From the NCBI GenBank assembly GCA_021397845.1, contig CM038040.1, forward strand, positions 45,961,088-46,025,087: a stretch of 64,000 bases of DNA. The letters run 5' to 3'. The DNA comes from Areca catechu. Taxonomy: Eukaryota; Streptophyta; Magnoliopsida; Arecales; Arecaceae. Below the pieces are notes generated by a model. The model was not told the origin of the DNA. It searched no databases and was given only the letters and a program-made list of their open reading frames with translations. Both the position numbers and the translations under genes were made by a program. Shown piece by piece: positions 1 through 13,228 of the stretch (positions within the stretch are counted from its first letter, which is position 1; every line of letters begins with the position of its first letter).

Positions 1-1170
1 TAGTGGAGTTTTGGCGAGGAATGGCTCTTCCTTATCTAGTGCTTAAAGTACCTCCTTTGAATTGCCGGCAATCAAGAAACAGCTATCAGTGGTCAAGAAT
101 GGTTGGTGAGCTACTGGTGAGGGGCAATGTTGAGCCTAGAGGCACCGGCCATGGTGGTTTTGGGCTTCTCATGATGGTGATCAAGAAGAAAATCTTTAAA
201 AAGAAGAAGATAAGTTAATGGATTTGGGTTTGGATTTCGGGTTTCAATTCGTTAGAACCAAATCCATTAATTTAATAAGTTAACCCTTTAATCATTTGCA
301 TGAACCCAATCACATTGGATCAGATTTAATTGGGTTTGGAGACTTTTGCAATTTTGCCCTATTAAATTTTAAACTACATATGGGTCCACATAATAAAGTA
401 CATTTAAGTCCCTACATTGTTGTTTAATAGATTTTATTTTTATAAGAGTTCTTTTGCAAAAAAACCTCCTATACATCATTATTTATGGTTCAGTCCTTTA
501 TTATTGAGTTTTTTTATTGAAATTGCTACAACTTACTCATTTTTTATCCGATTTAAGTATTTTTTAGACTATTGGACTCGTAATGGTTTAAATTTTTTTT
601 TAGTTAAGTTTTTTATATCTAATAAAATATTTAAATACTTTATAAATTATTTATATAATTTTGTTCATTATTATATTATTAAAGAGTGCTTTCGTATAGC
701 CTCAAAGGATCCAAAGCACTCTATGGATCTTAAGCTCTATTATATTTTGGAATTGCATAAAAGTATATCTATTATAGATAATCTAAAGATGACTGTAATT
801 AGATGCATAAAATTAATAGTTATAGTTTGACTAACTTGAATTTTATAAAGATAGGAAGTTCCACATCCAAAGGTAAGAATAATCTAGGATTTTTGTAAAT
901 ATAGTTAGTTAAACAACTAAAAGTATAACTAATATGATGAGTTGCACTTTAAACATAAATTATGTATTCATGCCATAATTATTGTTCTTACCTACATATT
1001 TCATATTATTATTGATTATAAAAATTATCTTATTCATAATTTATGTAATGCATATTTTGGCATTGATTATTATATTTAAGTTTATGATTAAATTAGTTAC
1101 AATACTTTTTATATATTAAAATTTTTATCCAAAGATATTTTATAGTTATATAATAAGTGTTATTGATAGA
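1..1170 (+). repeat. Decayed copia leader, paralogue of 28000-29190
   Basis: This stretch and 28000-29190 are two diverged copies of one sequence. Shared landmarks in the same order include a segment about an ancestral 'ttggactcgtaat' (near 563 and 28552), a run ending in 'attatattatt' (near 670 and 28650), 'caaagatattttatagtt' (near 1130 and 29143), and a polypurine patch near 185-205 and 28110-28135. In the right-hand copy this segment lies between a copia primer site and gag, so here it is read as the leader of an older relative. No coding frame is supported; the 137-residue frame at 417-830 looks accidental because its counterpart is not open. The 5' end of this element lies outside the window. 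Confidence 0.6.
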
Positions 1171-2890
1171 AGTGATTGTTGAAATGTAATATTATATTAA
1201 TATGATCAATCGAGGTGTATATTATTAAGTATCTCATTTTGGACTTGATCTTTTATGGTATACATGTCATTAAAGTATACTTTTTATATTTATTTAGGCA
1301 TTTAATTTTTTTTATAAATAATTTTATGGGTTAGCATAAATATTTATTATCCAAGCAGCTTATTTATATTGGTTCATCAGATTTCTCATCATTAAAGAGA
1401 TATTTTTTTGATTATAATATATAAAGAGGGTTATTGTATATTTTAACTGATAAAAGATTACATGAAACATTATATTGCTATGATGCTCTAGCTTTCAGGG
1501 ATCTATCTATCCAACGGAGAGAGGTTTGTGAATGCTAGAGTATTTTATTTGATTGTGGCTTAATGTGGAGAGTACTTATGCATATTATATATTCTGTCTA
1601 AAGAAAAATATGCAATATTGTATTATGTGCTATTGTTTAATATATCCATTGCCTAATATTTTGTATTCATATTATTCTTTTGATTATATAATCACTTTTG
1701 ATGTTAATAATAACAATATTATTGTTAAGATCTTAATTATGTCAAATTATCAAAGGTAGAGGTATATATTAGGCTTAGAAAATTTATTTGTTCAAAGGAG
1801 AAAGATTTTTGAATAGCCTGTATCTTCATTATCTTAACCTTTATTTTCTTTGAAAAGAGATATATTGAGCCTAGAAAGTTTGTCTATCCAAAAGGGATAG
1901 ATTTTCAAATATCCTGTATTCTCATTATATTGATCTCATGCTTATAGCTCAATAGCATGTTATATTCTCTATATAAAGAAAAGTTATATAATGATGCATA
2001 TAATGCATTTATAAAAAAATAGCTTATTATCTTTAAAGCTTTTATTTATTTATTTATTATTTGTACCTCTGTCATATTGTATTTGTGTATAATCTTGATT
2101 GGTTGTTTATTCTCTTATACCACCATAAAGGTTATGACTTGTTGATCTCTGATTGGAAGATTTATAAATTTTGATAGATGGTGACTATCAAAGTGGTCCA
2201 TTCATTGAGATTTACAAGATTATTCTCTAAGATATTTAGAAGGAATTGAATGGCATTATATGTTAAAGAGAGATAATTTATGTTGGTTATTTTCTTCATA
2301 AAAAAAGTTGTATAGTATTGGACCAAGAGCTTTTATTGAAATAATACTTATAAAGATTTCTGACATATGTGTTGTTTATATTTTTTTATTAATTAACTAT
2401 ATAAAAGTTGTTTAGCAATTAGTATATTTGTATTCAATAAAATTAATACTTCCATTATGACACTGCCTGGAATAATCTATAAATATAGAAATTAAAATTA
2501 TGCTAGCACTAAGTATGATAGTTTTGGATATTATATTATGTAATGATTCTCCATCTTGAATAACTTATAAGAGCATTCTAAAATAAAATTTGTCGATAAA
2601 ATTAGTAAATAGTGAATCATTTTACCTACGAAATATTAAAAAATGATTCCAATTTTGGTGTTATACCTAAGAATGGTAATGCATATAATTTTGTTCTTAT
2701 TAGTAAAAGATATATAAAATCTGATAAAAGAGAATCTTGATAGCTGATGGATAGATAAATCAATATGAGGTATAATAGCTTGATGATGTTACGGGCTATC
2801 CTGTAATAGTTAATGATTAATACTCCATCATAAAATAAATTTGGATATAAAGTAACAAGTTATCCAGATAATTCTAAAAGAATATAATTC
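1171..2890. other. AT-rich stretch without a supported gene
   Basis: No coding region can be defended. An imperfect direct repeat of about 80 bp is present (near 1755-1835 and 1857-1937), sharing 'aggcttagaaa/gagcctagaaa' and 'tgaatagcctgta/caaatatcctgta' type blocks. It sits where the gag and integrase part of a decayed copia element would be expected, but the reading frame is too damaged to assign. Confidence 0.4.
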
Positions 2891-3840
2891 TACTATCCTA
2901 ATAGGGGTATAAAGTAAATTGAGTTAAATTATACCATATTTGTAGATTCTAATATGATTGATGTTAGATGTACTTATACTAGAAATATGATATTAGAGAA
3001 AAAAGTTATTGCTCTTATTTTTTTTATTTATGAAATATTATATTTCATTTTATTACAGAATAGTAGGAGAGCAACATTATATATATAAATTAATTATAGT
3101 ACCTCCATTATTATTAATGAGTAATAGTAAAGAAATCATATAATAGAAAATAAAAACATGTTGTTTCTTATAACAATTTGATTTTTTAAAATATAAATGG
3201 CTGAAGGATTTTTTCTTAGAAATGAATAAAAATAGAATCTTATGGTATTTTTGGATATACAGATAAAGTATATGATATATTGCAAAGTCGTAATTTATAT
3301 TATTTTGATTTTGAGATATTATCCAAGATATAATAATTATTGATTCTATCTTAAAATTACTTAAGATTTATTATAATAATAGTGTAGCTATATTTTTTCA
3401 AAGAATAATAAAAGTTTTTAATATCTTAATCCATATGGGGATAGAATATCTGATAGTCAGAGATCTTAGTTAAAAGAAAGATATTTTATAAAGTGCATGG
3501 ATATAGAGTCAATGTTTGCTAATCTCCTAATTAAATGACTAAGACCCATGGTTTACATGAAATATATCAAGAACATGGACATTTTAGAATCTTTTAATTT
3601 TTTATATTAATGGGAGTTTGATATATTTTAAATTTATACATTGACTTGATAGACATATTTTATTTGTCATTGATTGCTTTATTGATGGATTACAATCCAA
3701 GAAGACATAACTATTGAGTGCATAAGTATAAAGTCCATGTCGATTGATTCTTTGATTAAGGATTTGAGATCCATATGCTTTACAAAGCTTATTAAAAATA
3801 TAGATATATTAAATTTTTTGATATACTTGGTTAGTAAAAG
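2891..3840 (+). pseudogene. Copia RNase H remnants (two copies of the C-terminus)
   Basis: Near 3240-3540 a broken plus frame shows the end of a copia polyprotein: a GYTD-like patch (3250), then YYNNSVAIFF, matching the copia CDN-S-A block, then IHMGIEYLIVRD, matching the usual H-ID-KY-FVRE block, then ANLLIK-LRP, matching ADPLTK. A second, poorer copy of the last part follows at about 3715-3830, with the same 'agtgcat..tataaagtccatg' and 'aaaaatatagatat' landmarks, so the tail is either locally duplicated or comes from two overlapping old insertions. Stops are present throughout. RNase H normally removes the RNA strand of the RNA-DNA hybrid during reverse transcription; this copy is dead. 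Confidence 0.6.
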
Positions 3841-4982
3841 TGATTTTGTATTTATACTTTATTTTATTATAGACCTTTTTATTTATCTATGCTTTATTTT
3901 GTTATAGACCTTCTTTTTATGTATCTATTATGAATATTTAAATACATTATTGATATGATGGTTAATGAATTATATTCTTATATGATTTATATGTGTATAT
4001 GAAATAAAATACAATATAGTGTCTCAAGAATATTTAGTTATCTTGAGAATGACATTGTATAGGTATGCCTTATTTGCTATTTAGAGATTTCGATGTATTT
4101 GTTTGGAGATATACGGGCTTCTTTTGAAATCATAGAATTTGTCTAGCTTTTAATAAAGCATAAGATTAAAGAGAAATTATGATTGGTGGTACATTTATAT
4201 AATTTTTTATTATGTGTGCATATTTATGAATATTTTTTTTATTTATGTACATGCTACATGAAATCGAGATTAGATATCGAGTCTCAAATATATTATGCTA
4301 TCTTATCATTGATACTATGTTAAGTATGTGAGATAGAATGTCTTATTGTTGAAGCCATTAAATTTTTTTTGCTTATTTTGTATTCAAGCATGTTGAAAAA
4401 AATTGGATATAACATATTTTCTTTGAATTACTTTTGGATACTATTTTCTTCCTACACTGCCATACTAAAACTCATGTCAATAGTTTTGGTGATGTTTGTA
4501 ACCATGGATAGGTCTTGTGTTGACAAAAAATGTAGTGACTCACATGATTGGTTATGATTAATACTGTTCGATCGAGTCAATTTGAATATGCTATCTATAG
4601 ATCAATGTTTTCTTTAAATATCATGGTCATGTATTGAATTTTCTATTATTCAGCATGAGAGTCATTTTTTTAAAATAAAATATTTTTAAAAGCATAATTA
4701 ATATTATCCAAATGGAAGAATATAAGAGTTTTTCTAATTATAAGCTACCATTAATTATTAATTTTTATTTTATTTATTAAAAATAGATTGATTATATGAT
4801 CCATGTTGATATTCATGTGTATAAGTCCAATATTGTTTGTGATTCTTGTATTTGGCTTTAGCACTTTATATTTGTTAGTATAGTTAGGGCACATAGTGTA
4901 GGCCTTGGTCCGTGATGGGAGGGTTAGGTAGTGTCTGCTTATAAATAGGCTAGGTCCCTCTCCACTCCTCAATATTTTTTCA
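3841..4982 (+). mobile_element. Probable copia LTR end with promoter
   Basis: The segment is AT-rich and ends with features of an LTR: TATAAATA at 4940-4947, a C/T-rich leader, and immediately after it TGGTATTAG at 4983, close to the plant tRNA-iMet primer site TGGTATCAGAGC. An internal similarity between about 4005-4070 and 4260-4320 ('gtctcaagaatat' and 'gtctcaaatatat' blocks) suggests two copia 3' ends are overlaid. The LTR start cannot be placed. The internal region that should follow runs only to 5296, where the CACTA transposon interrupts it. Confidence 0.4.
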
Positions 4983-4994
4983 TGGTATTAGTTT
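4983..4994 (+). other. Degenerate primer-binding site (tRNA-iMet type)
   Basis: TGGTATTAGTTT directly follows a TATA-bearing LTR-like end. It resembles the first nine bases of the common copia site TGGTATCAGAGC with one change, and then diverges. Supports the LTR reading to its left. Confidence 0.4.
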
Positions 4995-5296
4995 TTATAG
5001 CTTGCCCCATCGAATAGCCACCCGTGAAGAGGATACTGGAAAGAAGGACATGGTTTTAGATGTTCATTTAAGCATCTATGATTAAAGGTTTGAAAATCAA
5101 TGATAAATATAGGTACACATTCTAAATTTAAAATAATTATTTGTTCTTGATTTATATAGAATTTTTGAATCTATTATTTGTTCAGATCCATTTTTGAAAT
5201 GATATAATTTGGTATTCTAGCAATCATGTATAAAATCTTGAAATAATAAAATCTCTTATATCAAAACCATAATAGCCTTGTAGTTTCCTGACCTAA

Positions 5297-5312
5297 CACT
5301 ACAATAAAAGGA
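5297..5312 (+). repeat. Left terminal inverted repeat of CACTA element
   Basis: CACTACAATAAAAGGA pairs with the reverse complement of 26483-26498, differing at one base and by one extra A. The transposase would cut at the outer C. Confidence 0.9.
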
Positions 5313-5334
5313 AGAAACGGCAACCCTTTTCTCC

Positions 5335-5495
5335 CGACACTTTGGGTAAGCGTCGGAAGAAACCGCAAACCCGCCGATGCTTTTAGAAAGTGTCGCTATC
5401 CTCCGATGCTTATAAGCATCGCTAAGCTTATATGGTTCCCGATGCTTTTAAGCGTCGCCGGGTTTTTAAGCGGGCATCGGCTATAAGCATCGGGA
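5335..5495. repeat. Left subterminal repeats of CACTA element
   Basis: Short copies of a CCGATGCTT..AAGC(A/G)TCG unit occur in both orientations (near 5375, 5402, 5439 and 5475). Such arrays are the binding region of the small En/Spm protein (TNPA) in characterised CACTA elements; binding here is inferred. Confidence 0.8.
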
Positions 5496-8400
5496 AATTC
5501 CTCCTCTTATATCCAATCTCGAGTCCTAATTTTCATTCGATAAATCCGCCACCCCCATTCTCCTGACCTCTGTTTCATCCTCGATCCCTCTCCCTCCTTC
5601 TTCATCTCCGGCAGGTTTCCTTCGGGTCCCTTCGTCACCGCCGAAGCTCTCCGGCCGGTACCTTCATCTCCTTCATCTCCGTTGCATTGCCCCTCTTCCG
5701 TATCGGCCCACTGACTAAAGCCCCGCCCTCCCACCCGTTGCCCCTGCCTCTCACTGTAAGCACCTGCCTCTCACTATTTTTCAGACGGTAAGGTTTATTT
5801 TAAGACTGTTATAAGAAAGAGTTGTAGGGGGATGCATGGAAGTGGAGGGATTACATAAACCTTTTCCATTATATATTATTATAGATTAGTAGATATTGTT
5901 TTGATCAAAATTATCATGTTGGACTTTTAATTTCTGCATGACTTCATGAGCTCTTGTTTTGGTATGGATTCAGTTTCGTCTCTTCTTGCTCTCTATCTTT
6001 TTGATTCCTTGTATATGTACTTGTTTATATTTTCTTTTATTTATGAAAACTTAGTTGTTTATCTGCTATTTTCAAAAGGAGCAGTAAAAATTATATAGCT
6101 TCTATTCAGGCTTGTTCGGCTGATATCAAGCTATAAGTGGTTTTGACTGCTGCTTCTACCTTCTTCATTGACTTGTTTATTTATTTATTTTAAGATCACT
6201 TCTTTTGGTATTACAATGTAGTTCTAAATCTTAAGATCCAAGTTGAGTGATGCAACTTGGTATAAAGTTGAAATTGTTTAATCTTTCCCATGAAAGGGAA
6301 TACAAACGATGAAGTTCATGATAAGATAAGTTGGAAATGAAGTAGAGAAAAAAAAATTATGTAAAATTGATATTAATATAGGATGTTTAATTTTGTTCTA
6401 TTTTAATCCAAGATTTATAACTCTTAAAAGGTTAAGTATTTTGAATTAAAATTTTATCTAAGAGTACTTGACTTATTATTCGATCTGTCTCCCAAGTTTA
6501 GGAATTTTTGGGTATCATTTGATAAGCTAAATAAATTATAGAAGACGACTCTTATGTAACAAAGGGGAGTTAAACTGAAATTATGATTTTATAGTTTTAA
6601 AAAATTCTATAGATTATTACGAAGCTATATGATAATAATAATTTTAAATTATATATATTTTTGAATTAGTAGATCCAAAAGAAATCAAGTGAAGCTTGGA
6701 TAATAAATCATGGAAATAGATTGTTGTGCAGGAAAGGGGACACATAGCCATAAGTTAAGATTTTAAAGTTTCCAAGGAATTCTATAGATTATTATAAGAT
6801 AATGACATGATATTGATTTTAGATTGTGCCTATTTTAGGATTATTAGGTTTAAAAGAGTGGGTCATTGCAGGGTATTCTATGTATGCGCGAGCTGAATTG
6901 GCACATTTGGGTACATTTTGTTACTATTAAAGGTAAGGATTTCTAATCACAATCACCTACATGAGTAAGCATATTTAATATCATATATTAGAAATTGTGG
7001 GTATTATATGCTTGTATACATTACAAGTTTTAATTCTTTATGATCCTCAATTATGCCCAATTATATAAGAATTGAACAAACAAATAATTCATTAAATACT
7101 AATAAGAATGAAAGAAAAAAATATTTTTAATGATTTAAAAATTTGAGCATCTGGACTGGTCATGATATTGAGTATGGCCTAATTACGAGCAGGAACATGG
7201 TATATATATATTGAGGATGGCCTAGCCATGAGCGGCAATGTAGTATATATATATATTGAGGATGGTCGAGCCTAGGATGGGAACGTGATATATATATTGA
7301 TGATGGCTTAGCCATTTATAGAAATGTGGTATATATATTGATGATGGTCTAGCCATGGGAGGAACGTCGTATATATGTATAATACAAGAGATATATACCA
7401 ATTAATAAGGATATTGATTAAAGGACCGGTTTTACTGGTTCTATTCTACCGGTCGTATATATGTTAGGTTGATTTTGCCTCGTTGGTGCTAATGGTGGTG
7501 ACTCTGGAACAGTTGATTTCATGTTCATGATTCTTCATCGTTTCTAATAATTTTACAGGACTACAATCCATTGGAAGTGATTGCAAGATCCTTGACCCTA
7601 TGAAATGAGCACCGATCCCAATTTTCTTATCGACTTCACAAAGAGTGAAGTAGAAGATGAAGGGAAAAGAATATATCTTAGGCATAATAAATTCATAATG
7701 ATTAGAGAAGAGAGTCTACTGCAAAAATTAATAATTGAATTCAGTACACATCACTTTAAAAAAGAACCTGAAATTGCATATCTTAATATACACTTTAAAA
7801 TAGATAACCTACTAACTCTATCTAGAACTAACTTGAAACGTAGTCTTGAATGTGACAAATAAATTCAATAAATTAATCTTTCATTTTGGATTCTAAGTTA
7901 ACCTTATCTATGATTCATGACTTGTTATTGCTGATAGTTTTTATGTCATGTAGAACTACCTGTTTTGTTGCCATTTTCTTATCAGGTGTTTAACTGCTTA
8001 GAGAGTAAAGAAGCTCTATAAACTATTTTAAAATTGGTTTAAGATTTGTATATATATGGAGGCTATGATGATTATGCGATGTATGTTTGACTAATTCAAC
8101 TATTTCTAATGGCAACAATCTTGGATGGCCTTTTTTTGTAGGCAACCGATTGTAGTCGTTTTAATTTAGTTGTAGATTAAATAGTATAACTAAGCGTCCT
8201 CCTTATTTTTCATTATTTATTGTTCTTTTCCTTAGTAGATTATTTCTATTTTTTTATAAATTTCTTGTTATATACCTGCATCTTACTGACATGTTATGCT
8301 TTAAGGTTATTTTCATTATTGCAAATCTTTTATTTCAATACCATCTATAGCTTCGTTATGATCAATTATAGCTTTTTAAATATTTTTTAAAAAACTTGCA

Positions 8401-8882
8401 TTGCATAGAAATGTAGACCCGTCAATTAATTAAAGTACATATTTTACAGCATCCGTACATTTATTTTATTTTTGTACGGATGGGAGAAATATATACAGTG
8501 ATTAATTGATTGTCCAGTTTGGACAGTTTGAGAATTACAAATAATTTTATAGGTACTTACAGTAATCAAACAGTATAGATAGAGTTCCAGATATATTTCG
8601 GACATCATTTCCTTTTAGTTTTCCTCATATATATTTACTTGTATGGGGAGAACTAAAGAAAAATGCTGCCGAAGTTTTTCTGAAACTTCTATTGCATATC
8701 GTTTGGTTATTGTAAATGACCTATATAATTAATGTAATTCTTGAATGAGATAGGACCTCTTTACCTATTAGTTAGTGATATGGTGCATTTAATAATACTG
8801 TAATTGATCTATTGAATAAATTTATTTTAAATTTATTCAGTTCTTATAAATATTTATTTATTTTAGTTAGTTTTATCTTACA
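5496..8882 (+). other. CACTA 5' non-coding region before TNPD
   Basis: A C/T-rich stretch (5500-5760) gives way to AT-rich sequence with intron-like composition. This is the expected place for the transcription start and 5' untranslated exons of the transposase gene, but no splice chain can be fixed. An 85-residue frame at 7605-7862 has no recognisable family and could be chance. A minisatellite lies at 7165-7385. Confidence 0.4.
7165..7385. repeat. Minisatellite, 40-45 bp period, about five units
   Basis: The block 'atggcct/atggtct' recurs near 7173, 7217, 7262, 7303 and 7343, each time followed by an 'agcc' or similar patch, a 'gaac/gaaat' patch and a TATATATA tract. It lies inside the CACTA 5' non-coding region. 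Confidence 0.75.
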
Positions 8883-11102
8883 ATGGATAATAGTTGGATA
8901 ACTAAACTGAGGAATAGCAAAAAATATCTGGATGGAGTTCAGAATTTCATTAAATTTGGTATGAAGAGAAGTAGCATCAATGGGAAGATTCTATATCCAT
9001 GCCGAAAATGTGTAAATTCCAGTTCTCTATATCCAAATACTGTTGAAGAATATTTGGTATGGAATGATTTTTTAAGAGGTTATACAAAGTGATTTTTTCA
9101 TGGAGAGTCAAGGTTACTATCTACATATAACCAAACCTCTAACATGGAACATATACCTGATTTTGGATCCAATAACCAATAGAAAAATCTTGCAAGAGAT
9201 GATGATACTAGGGGTTTGCTCAGAGATTCTTTTGAATATGGTGCTCAAAATCCTGGAGATTTCAGTGGAGGACAAGTAGCAGCTGGGCTACCTGAGGGTC
9301 CTATATTTACTGAATCTATCATAATGGAGAGCCGATACCCCCAACTAATATTGGAACAGATCGTTATCAGAAGCCGATAAGAGATGTAGATCAAGAATTA
9401 TATGCTAGTTGCAAGAACTTTTCAAAAATTTCTTTTCTTGTATATTTATTTCATATAAAATACTTGAATGGATGGTCTGGCAAGAGTTCTACTATATTGC
9501 ATGAGTTGTTAAAAGATGCATTTCCTGAAGGTACTAGTTTACCAATATCTTATTATGAAGCCAAAAAATTAGTAAAGGAATTGGATCTTGGATACGAAAA
9601 GATTCATAGTTGTCCAAACTTTTGTATATTATATTAGAGAGAACATGCAGATCAAGAGTCGTGCCATGTGTGTGGATGTTCACGAAGGATGAAGTAAAAA
9701 GATAATGAGAGTGAAGGATTAAATGAATTAGATGCAACACAGATTAAACAAAAGCCGATGAAGGTATTGTGTTATTTTTTTTTGTACCTATATTAAAAAG
9801 GATCTATGCATCATCAAAGACAGCTTCGTCAATGAGATGGCATGATGAAGGATGTACAAAAGATGGAATGCTTAGACACCCAGCGGATAGTTTAGCATGG
9901 AAAGCATTTGATGACAGACATCCTGATTTTGTCTCTGATGCTCGTAATGTCAGGCTGGGTTTAGCCAATGATGGGTTCAATCCATTTCGGCCCTTAAGTT
10001 CTGTCTATAGCACCTAGCTAGTTATTCTGATTCCTTATAATTTGCCACCATGGATATGCATGAAATAGTCTTCACTTATTTTATCAATGATCATTCTAGG
10101 TGATAAGGGTCCAGGCAATGATATTGATATTTTCTTACAATCTTTAATAGATAAATTGAAATAATTATGGGAGGGTATCAGTGCAAGATGCTTCAAATGG
10201 CCAAATATTCAATATGCGGGCAGCTCTATTATGGACTGTTAATGATTTTCCTGTATATGCTAATTTATCTGACTAGAGCACTAAGGGACGAGTTGCATGT
10301 CCTTTTTGTGGTGAATCAACCCATTCAATTTGGTTAAAATATGGAGAAAAGTTTTATTATATAGGACATCGTCAATGGTTAGAAGCAAATCATCTATTTT
10401 GATTTCAGAATGATTTATTTGATGGTACTATAGAGTTGTGATCTACTCCAATTCCACGTTCTAGTTTTGATATTCATAAACAAATGCTTGGTATCAGACA
10501 CAGTTATGGTAAGATGACAAAGTCCTCTAAAAAGCAAGGAAGAGATGATATTGAGATTTCAGTACAAGAAGTATCAGAAGAAGTCAATACTTGCACTTTA
10601 GATACAACAGTATTCGAAAATCCGGATAACTTCTTTGAAGTTGAAAATGATGATAATATAATGACAGCATCTACCCATCAGCTTACTAAACAATTATGGA
10701 AGAAAAGAAGCATATCCTGACTTACCTTATTGGGAGCATAATATACTCCGGCATAATCTTGATATTATGCATATATAAAAGAATGTTTGTGATAACTTGA
10801 TTGGAACAATATTAAATCTTGATGGAAAGACTAAAGATAACATGAGGGCGCATCTTGATTTAAAAGAAATGGACATCCGATATGAACTTCATCCACAAGT
10901 GCTTGCAAATGATAGAACTTATATCCCTCATGCATATTATACAATATCTAGTCAAGAAAAAGATCTTTTCCTGACAGTTTTAAAGAATATCAAGGTTCCT
11001 GATGGATATGCATCAAATATTTCATGATGTGTGAATCTGAATGATCGAAAAATTTCAAATCTTAAAAGTCATGATGGACATATACTAATGCAAGATATTC
11101 TT
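8883..11102 (+). pseudogene. TNP2/TNPD-like CACTA transposase, 5' part
   Basis: Encodes the first part of the En/Spm-type transposase, which cuts the element ends. The start MDNSWITKL at 8883 opens a Transposase-associated domain with its CRKCVN motif (about residue 40-45). A Transposase_21 (TNP2) region follows: LPISYYEAKKLVKELDLGYE (9538-9600), a CHVCGCSRR zinc-like patch (9660), SMRWHDEG and RHPADSLAWK (9830-9905), ARNVRLGLANDGFNPF (9940-9990), then NLPPW, PGNDIDIFLQ, and at 10797-11100 the block ending in RKISNLKSHDGHILMQDIL. At least five stops and several frameshifts break it; the first is a TGA after RGYTK at 9090. The frame is cut at 11102 by the SIRE insertion and resumes at 22221. 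Confidence 0.88.
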
Positions 11103-12546
11103 TGTTGCCCAGATATGGAGCCTAAAAAGCAGGGTGAATTGGGTCTTTTAAAATTTAAAACAGTAATGTGAAGGTCTAGTGGTGTTTGTGAGTAATAAAT
11201 TCAATGCTCAAGATTTAAATACAGCGAAAAGCAGTAAATCAAATGTAATAAGCAAAGAGCAAGAGGGAAAGAAGGCAATCACACACAAACACAATATTTA
11301 TAGTAGTTCGGTGCAAATCTAGCACCTACATCCACTCCCCAAGCTACCCTTGGGAATTCCACTATAATCCAATCAAGATTATAGCCGACTTGTTTTTTAT
11401 AAAGCTCATAAGTCAAAACCTATGTTGGTTGTCACCTAGGCTCACCAACAACCTTTTACACTTGTTTTGTCTTCGGGCTCACAAGTTAACCCTAGTTGGT
11501 TTTATCCCTTTGGCTTACCAACAAACTACAACAACCTTCTTTCAAGACATCCTTAAAAGCAAGGTCAAATCACAAGACAAAAATAGATATACAATTTCAA
11601 AAATAAGACAAACTCTCTTCAAGAATAGAATGAAAGCTTTGAAGCTCAAGTTGATACTTTGTCTTGTCTCCTTCTTGGAATATCCTTCAAACTCTTCTTT
11701 TGGAATGATGTAAGGATGAGTTTGTAAGCTTTTTCAGGGAATCAAACTATAAAAGGCTTTTGATGTGAAATTCTTGAGAGAATATTGGCTTTTTGGCTTT
11801 CAATGGACTTCAATATACTTCAATGCCTTTAGAATGAAGTTGGTGGAGGTTAAATACAACAAGAAACTTTCAAAAAATAGTTTGTGACCGTTGGAGCCTC
11901 GAATCTAGCCGTTTAGAGCTTGAAAAGTGAGTTTTGCAAGTTAGAAAAATAGATCCGTTAGGACTATCACGCTTCAAGTATCGATACTTGGCTCATCAGG
12001 TGTCGACACTTGGCTGTCAGGTGTCGACGCTTGATGCACATGTGTCGACACTTGACACAAAAAACCCTCAAATGGCAAAGTTCTGTATTTTCAAAAATAT
12101 CGAGCCTTGAGTTAACACTTGGAAACCTAAGTGTCGACACTTGAAATGCAGGTGTCGACACTTGAGTTCTGGGTGTCGACACTTGGTGTGTCAAGGATTT
12201 TTCTGCGTGTCAAATGCTGAAGTGTCGACACTTGACTTCCCAGGTGTCGACACTTGATACTAAAAAATTCACAATCAAGTACAATTTGAGCCAAAAACAC
12301 AAATATTGATTTTGAAATTTAAATGGAACATAAACAAATAACAATTGAACATGTAAAAGCCTTTTTTCCATGAAGAGGATGTCCAGAATTGTGAAAAATG
12401 ATCCGTGCCACGGTGTGCCACGATACATAAGCTTTTGAGATTTTGAGGTGCTTTCTTCCTGAAAACTCATAGCTTGAAATACACATTAGTATACAATATG
12501 CACTCAATGTTTTGTTATTCATCAAAATCACTGGGTGGAGCCAACA
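11103..12546 (-). repeat. 3' LTR of SIRE element
   Basis: Near-identical over its length to 20773-22220 with scattered substitutions and small indels (for example 'cctaaaaagcagg' here, 'cccaagagggggg' there). Ends are TG and CA. It contains the palindrome array at 11975-12260. Confidence 0.92.
11975..12260. repeat. Palindrome array in 3' LTR
   Basis: Perfect or near copies of the self-complementary 16-mer CAAGTGTCGACACTTG. GTGTCGAC-type cores start near 11978 (variant GTATCGATAC), 12000, 12021, 12042, 12131, 12152, 12173, 12222 and 12244, so most neighbours are 21 or 22 bp apart. The spacing equals two helical turns and also seven codons. Confidence 0.9.
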
Positions 12547-12560
12547 ATCTCTCTCTTTTT
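12547..12560 (-). other. Polypurine tract of SIRE element
   Basis: On the minus strand AAAAAGAGAGAGAT directly precedes the TG that starts the 3' LTR. It is the expected primer site for plus-strand DNA synthesis. Confidence 0.8.
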
Positions 12561-13057
12561 GATGATGACAAAACCTTGAGTACAACAGCATTAAGTTTCA
12601 AATTTCAGCTATGATAATTCATGAGTATGATTGTAAGTCCATATGAGCCATAATTTTCATAGTTAGGAAGAATCAATCTCCCTCTCAATTAGATATTTCT
12701 AATCAGAACAATTTATATGTTATACTAGGGTATTAAAGCAGATCAAATTTGAAAATTTACACCAACAAATTGAAAAAAGTTCACAAACAATTTATGCCAA
12801 TACTCCACAAACAATTCACAAATAATTTATGCCAATACTCCCATATAATCTATACTATTAATACTCCCCCTTTTTGTCAATCATTAGAAAGGGGAATAAC
12901 CTCCCCCTCAAAATGAGCATGGAGACAAAAAGTGGTAGAGTATCAGAAATAACAGGTATCAGAACCAAAAATATCCAAAGAGAGTATCAGAGTCAAAGAA
13001 AGTAAATGTAACCAAGTAAGCAATCATAAAGAATCATAATGTATAAACATCAAATTG

Positions 13058-13096
<39 letters not shown>

Positions 13097-13228
13097 GATA
13101 AGTGGAGTTTTCAGTACAAAATTTGCTGACCCATCAGCAAAACTGAAACATACAAAATATATCAGGAGTCATATATCAGAAGTAACATGAAATATAAAGA
13201 TCATACAACATAATAGACATCTGCGAGG
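12561..13228 (-). other. SIRE spacer between ORF3 and polypurine tract
   Basis: Non-coding; contains an (AT)17 microsatellite at 13061-13094 and an A/T-rich stretch with repeated 'acaaacaattcacaaa/acaatttatgccaatactcc' blocks (12775-12845). No gene seen. Confidence 0.6.
13061..13094. repeat. (AT)17 microsatellite
   Basis: Seventeen uninterrupted AT dinucleotides inside the SIRE 3' spacer. Confidence 0.95.

Noticed and set aside
417..830. 137-residue open frame
   Set aside because: Low-complexity, AT-driven composition; the paralogous region at 28400-28800 is not open.
11967..12194. Minus frames of heptad type (QVSTPxx) in the SIRE LTR
   Set aside because: The 21-bp spacing of the palindrome gives a seven-residue pattern by itself. 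Frames are short, lie in LTRs and are interrupted; no sign of a protein.
11975..12260. CRISPR-like array
   Set aside because: Regular repeats with short gaps, but in a plant LTR, with a palindromic 16-mer and 5-bp gaps; no spacers of CRISPR size and no cas genes.
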